This document shows, one piece after another, positions 21,789 to 31,419 of a stretch of 64,000 nucleotides of DNA (the first letter of the stretch is position 1; the number at the start of each line of letters is the position of its first letter). The DNA lies in contig JAPQWV010000650.1 in assembly GCA_027422505.1 (NCBI GenBank), positions 124,001-188,000 on the forward strand. Direction: 5' to 3'. The notes beneath the pieces were generated by a model. It was given only the letters and a program-made list of their open reading frames with translations, was not told the DNA's origin and ran no database searches. The position numbers and the translations under genes are program-made. Source of the stretch: Craterostigma plantagineum (Eukaryota > Streptophyta > Magnoliopsida > Lamiales > Linderniaceae).

Positions 21789-23189
21789 AGATCGCGAATT
21801 TCATTTGGCGAATTTGGAAGACTTTGCGAATCTTTAAGAAGTTCGCGGGTCCTACTTGGCGAACCCATTCAAAGGCTACAAGCCACTTCGCGAACCGGAT
21901 CCTTTGCGAACTCCAAACCACTTTGCGTATCCACAAAGCTGCGAGGTGAAGGAGCCGCAAACCTACTTCGCGAAATGAGGTATGCGAGCACAGTTGGCGA
22001 ATCCAAGCCTTGACGAATTGAAAATGCTTTGCGGGTCCACACAAGCCGCAAACTCCATTCCACGGATCAAGTGTTTTGCGAATCGCTTGCGAATCATGGA
22101 GGTTCGCGAACCTCATGAACTATCAACTTTGCGAGTCCTTGGAACTTTGCGGGCCATTGTAGTTTGTGAACTCCACTTGCGAACCCACGAGGATTGCGAA
22201 TGGAGGTTCACGGGTCCGAGGTTTGCGAGCCCACACATTGCGAAGGAGGTTCACGGGTCCAAGGTTTGCGAACCCACGAGAATTGCGAACTCACATTTCG
22301 AACTCACCAACTTTGCGGGCCGACCGAGGTTTGCGAACTCGGCGCTTTGCGAATTCTCACGCACTTTGCGAACCCGTTTTGCGAACCGAGCCTCATGCAT
22401 TTTACGGGTCCTAGTTGGTGAATCAACTTCACGAATTGAACCCCATTGGATTAAAACGATTTAAGTTATAAAAAAAAAAAACTATCGCCTTTTTAGGAAA
22501 AATATTTTCGCACCATTTAATAAGAAAAATATTCCGATTCCAATGAGCGTAGGCTCTTTCAACGCCCGATCATAATTTGCCTATCGGTGTCCTTAGGGCT
22601 AATTTTCGGTATAGGTAGACGTTGCATTCGATAGAATTTTTGGTACGAAAATTTACGTAGTCAACTGAAATAATTTAGGGACTGACTTTATAGCCTTGGC
22701 AGGTTTAACGGACGAAATTTTAGGAATTTCACTAGACCGGCTAGCAAATAGTTTAAAGACGAAAATTAGGTTCACGACTTAAAATATTTCGAGTACTTAG
22801 CTAGCTAAATTAATTAATAGCTTACTGATATGAATGTTTTGGGTGCCCAAGGTCGGGACTTAGGAAATTCGCCGGGGCAGGTAGCAGTTAGTCTACGGAC
22901 GCCAGGTAAGTGGAAATCCAACTACCACACATAACATATGTGTATATGCCTAATTTATGTGATTATGTGATGATGTGTTTACGTGCTTATGTGAACTGGT
23001 ATGATATGGTTTCATGCTTTCGGTAAGCATTATGACTATGATGCATTCTGCATATGCACGAGCATGCACGACACGTTGGGGAAAATGAGATGATGAGTGT
23101 GCACGTATATGTCGCAAATAGCGAAAAGCGAATGCCGAAGTGGGCAATGAGGATATTATTAGTTAAGATAAGTGGCGGTTTCCGGGGCA

Positions 23190-23400
23190 CCGAGACGGCG
23201 TTGATGCGCCGTCGGCGACGTTGATGCGTCGCCAGTTTACGAACGACGTTGATGCGTCGGGGGATACCGTGGTTGGGTTGATGCCCTCATGGTCGGGTTG
23301 ATGCCCTTATATCCCTTATTAGCGTGGTTGGGTTGATGTCCTCATGCGTTAGTATGGTTGGGTTGATGCCCTCATACTTTGGGCTGATGCCCGTGGTTGG
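23190..23400 (+). repeat. minisatellite in LTR
   Basis: Two degenerate short repeats in a row: GACGTTGATGCGTCG (three copies, 23198-23250) and a ~20-bp GGTTGGGTTGATGCCCTCAT unit (five copies, about 23270-23400). The homologous place in the LTR at 52500-55302 (54780-54880) has a different repeated block instead (GCATCGGCGNGGATTGCC). Confidence 0.75.
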
Positions 23401-23601
23401 ATAGAGCTCTTTACGGTGTACGCCTGGGTAAAAGTCTGCCAAGGGCCCTAAGATAAAAGATATGAGATTAAGTTTGATCCATACGACGTAAGATGCATCG
23501 GCGTGGATTGCCTTTGCGGGGTTTTATCACGTGCACGTCATGCATGATTTCTACTTACTGAGCATATCGCTCATCCCTTACGTTATGTGTTGTAGGTGCG
23601 A

Positions 23602-23622
23602 GCGACCACGGTACGTGATCGC
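23602..23622 (+). repeat. LTR 3'-end inverted repeat 1
   Basis: Arms GCGACCACG and CGTGATCGC around GTA, with a single mismatch in nine pairs. It follows TGTGTTGTAGGT as in all other copies. Confidence 0.65.
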
Positions 23623-23811
23623 TTAGATGGCAAGGCCAATCTTTTGGAGCTTCGCACTGCTTTTGGGGTGGACGTGTGTGTATGGATGACGACCTGTGAG
23701 GCCGGGCGCATAGGAGCCTTTTGCTGTGCCGACACACCTTCGTCCTCGTAGTTAGATCATGTCTGGAACTTAGGGTTCGACATGTATTCTTTTGACTTGT
23801 ACAGAACATCA

Positions 23812-23830
23812 TTCCATTATGTAAATGGAA
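23812..23830 (+). repeat. LTR 3'-end inverted repeat 2
   Basis: TTCCATT-ATGTA-AATGGAA, with perfect 7-bp arms. The fifth arm pair is A:T here and T:A in the copies at 43 and 6412. Confidence 0.65.
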
Positions 23831-25105
23831 AAAGAAAAATTTTATTCGCATTTTCAGTATACCTTACTAATCACAACTCGCTAGGCACATAGGAATGCGC
23901 TAGAATAGGCAGTTAGGAACGTCGGGTCGTGACATGTATCCTAGGATAGATGTCGAGCTTGGTGGTAAAATAACTATCGACATAAGCCATACTATGATTT
24001 CGAGATTTAGACTAAATAGCACTTAATTTCAACATGTTGGGTTCGATATTTAAACTATATACAAGGATCTCGATGTCTATATCAAGATGTCGATATGAAC
24101 ATAGATCTCAATATTAATTAATACATTTCGACATAGTATCCGCAATTTAAACCTGTAAGATCCTATTATCACTCGAGATTTTCGATCAAAAAGTGTATTC
24201 ATAAGAACAGTATAAATCTCATATGTACGGTAAAACATGTGACTTTGCTGACTTATCAGATCACTAACTAACGAAATTTTTCTACTGATTTCAGTTCTCT
24301 AAAACATGATATTAGATCTTAATATGCTAGACTTATATTTAAATATACAAGTTGGGATAGAAATTTCATACCACTCCTAGCTTAGGATTCAGCTCTTCGT
24401 TTCTTCTGGTCTTGAGTTCTCAAGTTTTATGTTTAATGATTCTAGGGTTTTTGTTTTGTACTTGGGTTATTATCTTCTTGTTGCGTGTGAAATTTATCAA
24501 ATGACGTTGAGGGTTCTTTAATGTTTATCATATCTTACTAATCTATATTATTTTAATGTTTTAGTTTTCCTCCCTTGTCAATTAGTTAGCGTGTTCACCT
24601 AAACAAATGACGTTAGGTTTTTAGCAATGTTTATCTTATCTTTGTGTAACAAGTATTATAATAATATTATTTAAGTTTCCCTCCATGCTAAGTCTTCGAA
24701 TTCTATGATATTCTTATAGCTTAATCTTTGAATAGTAATTCACATAATATCTATATATATATATATCCTCTTATTCAAGTAATCGAATCCCTATGTATCT
24801 CGTTCTAAGTCCCAAAAATCCATTCTTAGTTCCTTATGTAACCAAATCCATTATTTAAACTATCACGTAGTTCAATATTCTTGATTTCTTTGTAACTAGT
24901 TCCTACCGAAAATTATATGCTTTAATTAGAATCCCTTCTATGTTTCACCCAATTTCTACTTAGAATTTCCTAATAGCACATAAACTCGTATAGGATTGTA
25001 CACCATTAGCGTGGAATCATATACACACATAACATGCAGTCACATAAGCATATAATATGCAGGCATATTTATTGGCCAACTTACGTGTGGGACTCTGGTA
25101 CTACA

Positions 25106-25118
25106 TCCTTCCCCCCTT
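25106..25118 (-). other. polypurine tract of the chromovirus
   Basis: On the minus strand AAGGGGGGAAGGA lies directly before the 3' LTR start TGTAG at 25105. This is where the RNA primer for plus-strand DNA synthesis is made in Ty3/gypsy elements. Confidence 0.85.
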
Positions 25119-25149
25119 AAAAGGGATTTCGCCCCCGAAATCAGGTAGG

Positions 25150-25300
25150 GAGAAATAGCTCAGGGTAGTTTAGTGGTTTCTCATATCGTCTTCCCGTTCC
25201 CACATAGCTTCCTCCATGGGCTAATTCTGCCATAACACCTTGACTAACGGAATTTCTTTATTCCGTAACCGTTTCATATCATACATAAGGATCTCCACTG
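25150..25300 (-). pseudogene. pol: chromodomain at the integrase C-terminus
   Basis: The last part of pol reads YEEKPVEILMYD then KRLRNKEIPLVKVLW, and, after an in-frame TAG, MEEAMWERE. This is the pattern of the C-terminal chromodomain of plant chromoviruses (Tekay/Del-like), which targets integration to marked chromatin. The stop lies inside the domain, so the copy would make an incomplete chromodomain. The domain lies directly before the polypurine tract. Confidence 0.75.
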
Positions 25301-25389
25301 GTTTTTCCTCGTAACTCAAATCTGGTTTGAGTTGATGAAAACTTTCAGTGTTTAATACATGGCTTGGATCTGCGATATATTTTCGTAAC

Positions 25390-26500
25390 GTCGATACGTG
25401 AAAGACGTCATGCACTTGAGCTAGCGAATTCGGTAGTTCAAGCTGGTATGCGACTCCGCCGACTTTTCTAAGGATACGAAACGGTCCTATATACCTCGGG
25501 CTCAACTTGCCTTTCCTTCCAAACCGCTTTACGTCTTTCATCAGGGACACTTTTAGGAACACATAGTCCTCTGGTTGAAATTCCAGTGGTCTACGCCTTT
25601 GGTCTGCGTAGCTTTTCTGTCTGCTTTGAGCCGTCTTCATCCGTTCACGTACCTTCGATATTGCTTCCGTCATTTCTTGCACTAGGTCAGGGCCTAGTAT
25701 CGCCCGTTCTCCAACTTCATCCCAGTGAATTGGAGATTGCATTTGCGTCCATATAGGCTTGATAAGGAGCCATTCCAATAGCTGTTGTTGTAATAGAATC
25801 CAATCAATGGAAGATATCGGCTCCAATTTCCTTTAAAATCGAGTATGCACGCCCTTAACATATCTTCTATTGTCTGGATTGTTCGTTCTGACTGCCCGTC
25901 AGTTTGGGGATGATAGGCAGTACTGAAAGAAAGTTTGGTCCCCATTGCCTTCTGCAAGCTCACCAGAACTTAGAGAGGAACCTCGAATCGCGGTCGGAAA
26001 TGGTCGAAATTGGAACTCATGGAGTCGAACTATTTCTTGCACATATAATTCTGCGTATCACTCCAAGGAGAATGTCGAATTGATCGGCAAAAAGTGGGCA
26101 GATTTGGTCAATCGATCAACGATTACCCAAATAGCGTCGTGGCCTTTCACTGTTTTCGGCAAGCCAACGACGAAGTCCATCGTGATATGGTCCCATTTCC
26201 ATTCGGGTATTGGCAAAGACGGTAATGTCCCTGACGGTCGTTGGTGTTCTGCTTTTATCTGTTGGCAAGTCAGACATTGATTACGAATGTTGCAATTTCT
26301 CTCTTCATTTCTGGCCACCAATAGTTGTTTCGTAGATCTCGATACATTTTCGTAGCTCCTGGGTGTACTGAATAAGCCGTAGCGTGTGCTTCTGTCATAA
26401 TAGTTCTTCGAAGCTCCGCGTCGTTCGGAATGTATAAACGATTCTTGTAACGTAAGCCTCCATCAATTTGCATTTCAAAATCAGAGGGCATTTCTTCTTT
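25390..26500 (-). pseudogene. pol: chromovirus integrase, broken
   Basis: Would join the element DNA to the host chromosome. Read from 26500 down: the HHCC zinc site ([10 protein letters not shown] about 26390, then CLTCQQIK about 26285), the first catalytic Asp in [13 protein letters not shown] (about 26190), the second in SDRDSRF (about 26010, in a different frame from its neighbours), the Glu in [12 protein letters not shown] (about 25890), and the GPY/F module IGPFRILRKVGGVAYQL (about 25470). All three catalytic residues are visible, but frame breaks near 26280, 26050, 25970 and 25820 separate them. Confidence 0.87.
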
Positions 26501-26599
26501 TTGTACGCCTTTAATCTTCAAATAGAATTCATCCTGCTCTTCCGCATTCCTGATCTGTTCTATTAATGTAGGTTGGAGGGTTAGTGCCGCCAATTTCCC

Positions 26600-27298
26600 T
26601 TCAAGTTCGCCCAATTGTACTATTTCCACCTCGAATTGTTGTAGCTCCGCGCTCACAGATTTTCGGCTTAACGCGTCGACGACCACATTTGCTTTGCCTG
26701 GGTGGTAGTTAATTACGCAGTCATAATCTTTAACAAGCTCCAGCCACCGTCGATGCCTCATATTTAACTCATTCTGGGTGAAGAAGTATTTCAGACTCTT
26801 GTGGTCCGTAAAAATTTCGCATCGTTCAGCGTATAGATAGTGCCTCCAGATCTTCAAAGCAAAGACTACTACGGCGAGCTCCAAATCATGAGTCGGATAA
26901 TTCTTTTCATATTCTTTTAACTGTCAGGAAGCATACGCAACCACGTTCCCATTTTGCATTAATACACATCCTAGACCATTTTTCGAAGCATCGCTGTATA
27001 CTGAAAATCCTCCGGTCCCTGTGGGTATCGTCAGAACTGGGGCCGACGTGAGTCGTCTTTTTAATTCCTGAAAACTTTGTTCGCATGCGTCGCTCCAGTG
27101 AAATGGGGTGTTCTTTTTCGTCAACTTCGTTAATGTTGAGGCGATCTTCGAGAAGTCTTTAATAAACTTTCTGTAATACCCCGCTAGGCCAAGAAAACTG
27201 CGTACTTCGATGACATTGGTTGGTTGGGGCCAATTATTTATAGCTTCGATCTTGCTTGGGTCTACGGAAATTCCTGCTCCAGAGATAACGTGTCCCAA
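26600..27298 (-). pseudogene. pol: chromovirus RT thumb and RNase H, broken
   Basis: The frame 27298-26924 carries the RT connection ([37 protein letters not shown]) and the start of RNase H with the first catalytic Asp in [16 protein letters not shown]. After a stop near 26922 the frame from 26884 holds the second part with [10 protein letters not shown] and the terminal DALSRK. RNase H removes the RNA strand during reverse transcription. The single stop between the two halves is the only break I see in this part. Confidence 0.88.
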
Positions 27299-27309
27299 AA
27301 ATGCGACTT

Positions 27310-27900
27310 GATTCAGTCAAAACTCGCATTTCTTGAATTTAGCGTATAACTCTTTTTCTCGTAATATCTCAAGGACGATCTTCAAGTGTTGTCCATGTTC
27401 CTCCTTTGTCTTAGAATAGATAAGGATATCATCGATAAATACGATGACAAACTTGTCCAGAAATGGCTTGAACACGCGATTCATCAGGTCCATGAACGCC
27501 GCTGGTGCATTAGTCAGCCCAAAAGGCATGACTAAGAACTCGTAGTGTCCATATCTTGTACTGAAAGCGTCTTTGGAACGTCTTCCTCTCGAATCTTCAA
27601 CTGGTGATATCCTGATCTTAAGTCTATCTTTGAGAACACCGTTGCACCTTGCAATTGATCAAATAGATCATCAACTCTCGGCAGAGGATACTTGTTCTTG
27701 ATTGTGATCTTATTCAGTTCTCTGTAATCGATACATAGTCGCATCGATCCGTCCTTCTTTTTAACAAACAGCACTGGTGCTCCCCATGGTGAGAAGCTAG
27801 GCTGAATGAATCCCTTCTGTAATAATTCATCTAGCTGCTCTTTCAGTTCCTTCAATTCGGTTGGAGCTAATCGATAAGGAGCCTTCGAAATTGGTGCAGC
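27310..27900 (-). pseudogene. pol: chromovirus reverse transcriptase, frameshifted
   Basis: The frame 27855-27532 has the fingers and palm start ([55 protein letters not shown]). A frameshift near 27545 leads to the frame 27529-27317 starting [20 protein letters not shown] and containing the catalytic FIDD (27428-27439; YVDD in many relatives). The order and spacing are normal for Ty3/gypsy RT. A stop near 27317 ends this frame. Confidence 0.92.
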
Positions 27901-27908
27901 TCCTGGTA

Positions 27909-28500
27909 TTAGATCGATCGTGAATTGGATCTCACGATCAGGAGGGAGTCCTGGTAAATCTTCTGGAAAGACATCGGAAATTCTCGTACTACTGAAATTT
28001 CTTCTAATTTCGGGGACAAGCGTTCCTCTGATGTTATTGCAAAAATGAGGTATGCTTCACATCCCGCCTTGATCAAACGTCGTGCCTTCAATGCCGAAAT
28101 CTTCGGAATACCTTTGCCTTTAGTTGTTCCAGTAAAGATGAACGGTTCACTTCTCTCTAAGTTAAACTTGACTTTCTTATGGTTACAATCGATCACAGCC
28201 CCATATTTAGACAGCCAGTCCATTCCTAAGATTACTTCATAATCGTTCATCGGAATAATTATGAGGTCTACATGTAGTTCTCTATCACTAACTAATACTG
28301 GGCAATCTCGTAAGATTAGGCTAGTTCGGGTTGAAGCCCCGTGTGGAATGGTAACGTTATACTCACAAGGATTGTTGAGGTGTAATCCCAAGTCTCGCCA
28401 CGTATTTAGATGATGCAAATGAATGCGTGGCTCCTGAATCTATTAATATGCATGTTGGGGTATGGTGTATAGATAAGATACTTGCTACTACTGACGGGTC
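27909..28500 (-). pseudogene. pol: chromovirus aspartic protease
   Basis: Would cut the Gag-Pol polyprotein. The active-site motif LIDSGATHSF is read at about 28450-28415, and a frame break soon after (near 28400) leads to the frame 28418-27909. That frame contains the flap side and the second protease landmark YEVILGMDWLSKYGAVIDC. The downstream linker to RT ([17 protein letters not shown]) is also recognisable and frameshifts near 27930. Confidence 0.82.
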
Positions 28501-28509
28501 GGTCTCTGC

Positions 28510-29591
28510 TTCCTCGGACGTCATGGTATATACACGAGCTGGTACAGTTGGTGGCCTCGCCTGGCCTGCAGCTTGACTTCCAGAAGTGTTCTCTGGGCAT
28601 TGTTTCGCATAATGCCCTGACCTTCCGCATCTGAAACAGTTATTAGTCTGTGGAGGACAAGTACCAAAATGTCGTCTCCCACACCTTGGACAATTTGGTA
28701 CGGTGCGGGAAACCTTGGCGGTAACTGATTTGGTTGTTGGGGTGGTCCAGGTCTATTCTGGAAATTAGGCTTTGCGCCGCGAAAAACTGTTTCTTCTGGT
28801 TCCCTCCACTCCATTGCGTTCCTTGCACAAATTTTTTTTGCCTCTTGTGCGCGGATAATTCGGGTCTCGGCCTGTTCGGCTACTAGAGCCCGTTCTGCTG
28901 TCTGTGCATAAGTGATTCCCTGAAGCCCGGCCATATTCACGTCGCGATACAGTTTTGGCTTTAGGCCCTCCAAGAAGCGTTCAATCTTCAGGGAATCAGT
29001 GCTTACCATGTGAGTGGCAAACCTCGACAACTGTTCAAATTTCCTGATATATTCAGCCACTGTCATTGTTCCTTGTCGCAGGTTAATGAACTCATTCATT
29101 CTCTGGGCTCGAATTGGAGCAGTAAAGTACTTGCTCCTGAAGAGTTCTTTGAAGCGATCCCAGCTCATCGTGATCGGGTCCTTGATTGCCAAGATGGTGT
29201 CCCACCAATGGCCTGCACTTCCCTGCAATAGAAATGTAGCACATAATACTTTCTCTTCCTCGGGGATGCGGCTGTATTGGAACATGCTCTCAAGGGTTCG
29301 AAGCCAATCCTCCGCTGACGTGGGGTCAATTGCATCTTCGAATGTAGGTGGATTGAGTTTGCGAAACCTTTTCCCAACAATCTCAATTCTTTCTGCCTGG
29401 GAAGGTCCGCTGGGTTGCTGCCCCTCAGTGTTTCGACGTTGGATTAATTCTTGGATCTGGGCAGATTGCTGACGTACTAACTCCGTAAGTTGGAGAATAG
29501 CAGCGTCACGATTATCAGTTGGTGATGCGGGTTCTTTTCCTCGATTGGAGCTCCCACTGCCTTCACTTCTTGTTCTACCCATCGTAAACAT
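28510..29591 (-). pseudogene. gag: chromovirus Gag with two CCHC-type knuckles, frameshifted
   Basis: Capsid/nucleocapsid protein. The start is at 29591 or, three codons on, at MGRTRSEGSG. A coiled-coil-like stretch (AAILQLTELVRQQSAQIQEL) is near residues 30-50. The retrotransposon gag domain is about residues 75-230 (AEDWLRTLESMFQYSRIPEE, GHWWDTI, RFKELFRSKYF, EYIRKFEQLSRFA). Two knuckles, CPRCGRRHFGTC and CFRCGRSGHYAKQC, lie at about 28700-28600 in another frame, so there is a one-base shift near 28710. The first, short knuckle is typical of Tekay/Del-type chromoviruses. Confidence 0.88.
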
Positions 29592-29725
29592 TCCTACCCT
29601 GATGTCCCTAAGGCCAATAAATTATGCAACACAAAGAATTCACGGTAATATAAAACTTACTAGCAAGGCTGCTTCGACGCTTTTGAGTGTGTGTACATAG
29701 ACAGTCTACAGAACCTGCAACCGAA

Positions 29726-29737
29726 GCTCTGATACCA
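29726..29737 (-). other. primer binding site, initiator-Met tRNA
   Basis: On the minus strand TGGTATCAGAGC, extended by TTCGG, three bases after the 5' LTR end at 29741. It primes minus-strand DNA synthesis. Confidence 0.92.
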
Positions 29738-29835
29738 CCCTGTGGCGCCCCGCCATCTACTAACCTTTCTAACGTTATCTTACGTGACTAAATATAATAT
29801 GAAGTAAACGATACGCGAAAATGCGTATTAAATTT

Positions 29836-29854
29836 TTCCGTTTATATAAAGGAA
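29836..29854 (-). repeat. LTR 3'-end inverted repeat 2
   Basis: TTCCGTTTATATAAAGGAA, the chromovirus version of the conserved near-palindrome, about 100 nt from the LTR 3' end. Confidence 0.6.
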
Positions 29855-30016
29855 TTCATCATGTACATGCTCAAAATATCGCTCCAACCCTATATACATG
29901 GGAAGCGTATAAGTGCGCAGCAAAAGAAACCCTAGCGTCCGGCCCAGGTCGCATCCATGTACACACCACCCCCAAAAGTCGCTGGAAGCTTCAAAAGGAA
30001 AGCCTTGCCATCAAAA

Positions 30017-30037
30017 GCGACCACGTACCGTGGTCGC
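30017..30037 (-). repeat. LTR 3'-end inverted repeat 1, perfect copy
   Basis: Perfect 9-bp arms GCGACCACG and CGTGGTCGC around TAC. It is the longest and cleanest of the five copies and carries C:G where the copy at 226 has T:A. Confidence 0.7.
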
Positions 30038-31419
30038 GTGCACCTACAACACCTCCATAAGAATTATTAGTGAATCTCGACATGGATAATTCTCGACATT
30101 TAATTAATGCACAAAAATCTCGATATAAACTAATGATTTCGAGCGTGGTCTGGACATGAAATTCGAACTTGATCTCGCATAGCCTTTAATGTGGATGTCG
30201 AGCTTCTTAATATAATATATAATATTTCTAGGTTAAATCTCGATATGAACTAGGATCTCGAGTTGAGAACTCGACATGTTCTACAATAATTTCGATATCA
30301 AATAACACTTAAGAATCTCGACAATGATTTCGAGATATATACTGATAATATAATTAAGAATGTCGAGATGTTATATGAAATTTCGAAGTAAATTTCAGAA
30401 CTAATCTCGACATGAATTTCGATGTCTTTCTTGGGAGTAGATCTCGATATGTTCCTGAATTAATTTCGATATCACATAAAACTAGATTTCAACCTAAATC
30501 TCGATATGTATCCTAGGATAGATGTCGAGCTTGGTGGTAAAATAAGATATCGACATAAGACAAACTATGATTTCGAGATTTAGACTAAATAGCACTTAAT
30601 TTCAACATGTTGTGTTCGATATTTAAACTATATACAAGGATCTCGATGTCTGTATCAAGATGTCGATATGAACATAGATCTCAATATTAATTAATACATT
30701 TTGACATAGTATCCGCAATTTAAACCTGTAAGATCCTATTATCACTCGAGATTTTCGATCAAAAAGTGTATTCATAAGAACAGTATAAATCTCATATGAA
30801 CGGTAAAACATGTGACTTTGCTGACTTATCAGATCACTAACTAACGAAATTTTTCTACTGATTTCAGTTCTCTAAAACATGACATTAGATCTTAATATGC
30901 TAGACTTGTATTTAAATATACAAGTTGGGATAGAAATTTCATACCACTCCTAGCTTAGGATTCAGCTCTTCGTTTCTTCTGGTCTTGAGTTCTCGAGTTT
31001 TATGTTTAACGATCCTAGGGTTTTGTTTTGTACCTTTCTCGGTTATTATCTTCATGTTGGGTGTGGAATTTATCAAATGATGTTGAAGGTTCTTTAATGT
31101 TTATCATATCTTACTAATCTATATTATTTTAATGTTTTAGTTTTCCTCCCTTGTCAATTAGTTAGCGTGTTCACCTAAACAAATGACGTTAGGTTTTTAG
31201 CAATGTTTATCTTATCTTTGTGTAACAAGTATTATAATAATATTATTTAAGTTTCCCTCCATGCTAAGTCTTCGAATTCTATGATATCCTTATAGCTTAA
31301 TCTTTGAATAGTAATTCTCATAATATCTATATATATATATCATCTTTTTTTTTTTGGAGTAAGTTCCGTGTATATATATAAGAAAATGTGTGAATGTACA
31401 TATGAGTACTAAATAATCC

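Larger units (their letters stand above)
20713..23934 (+). mobile_element. solo LTR (TTCGCGAA type), 3222 bp
   Basis: Starts TGTAGCACCCGGG and ends GTCGGGTCGTGACA, flanked by the 5-bp TSD TGTAT (20708-20712 and 23935-23939). The uninterrupted site is readable in the other chromovirus LTR at about 30508. From about 21500 to 22440 the body is full of TTCGCGAA words (GCGAACCC, TTTGCGAAC, TTCGCGAACC). A promoter-like region with GGAGGAGAGGCCGAGA lies near 21185. The 3' part carries both conserved inverted repeats and a minisatellite. No internal region remains, so it is the product of LTR-LTR recombination. Confidence 0.93.
20262..25105 (-). mobile_element. chromovirus 3' LTR, end-deleted, with inserted solo LTR
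   Basis: In minus orientation it begins TGTAGTACC at 25105, directly after the polypurine tract. Without the insertion at 20713-23934 it aligns with the other LTR (30063-31344 plus 42386-42719) nearly base for base. It lacks the ~320 bp corresponding to 29741-30060 (the LTR 3' end), lost at the junction with LINE E. The body is rich in TCTCGA/TCGAGA and ATCTCGATAT words. The two LTRs differ at scattered bases and small indels, so the insertion is not recent but still alignable by eye. Confidence 0.9.

Noticed and set aside
21618..22464. Frames of 131-195 codons in the TTCGCGAA body
   Set aside because: The CG-rich word and the SINE keep frames open by composition. There is no domain, and sister LTR 52506-55302 shows no matching frame.
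24755..24775. TATATATATA runs at 24755 and 31330 as promoters
   Set aside because: Simple AT microsatellite in the chromovirus LTR, close to the LINE C insertion point, with no supporting context.
20270..31340. Regularly recurring short palindromes as a possible CRISPR array
   Set aside because: Spacing is irregular, words are 8-12 nt and degenerate, there are no cas genes, and the setting is plant nuclear DNA.
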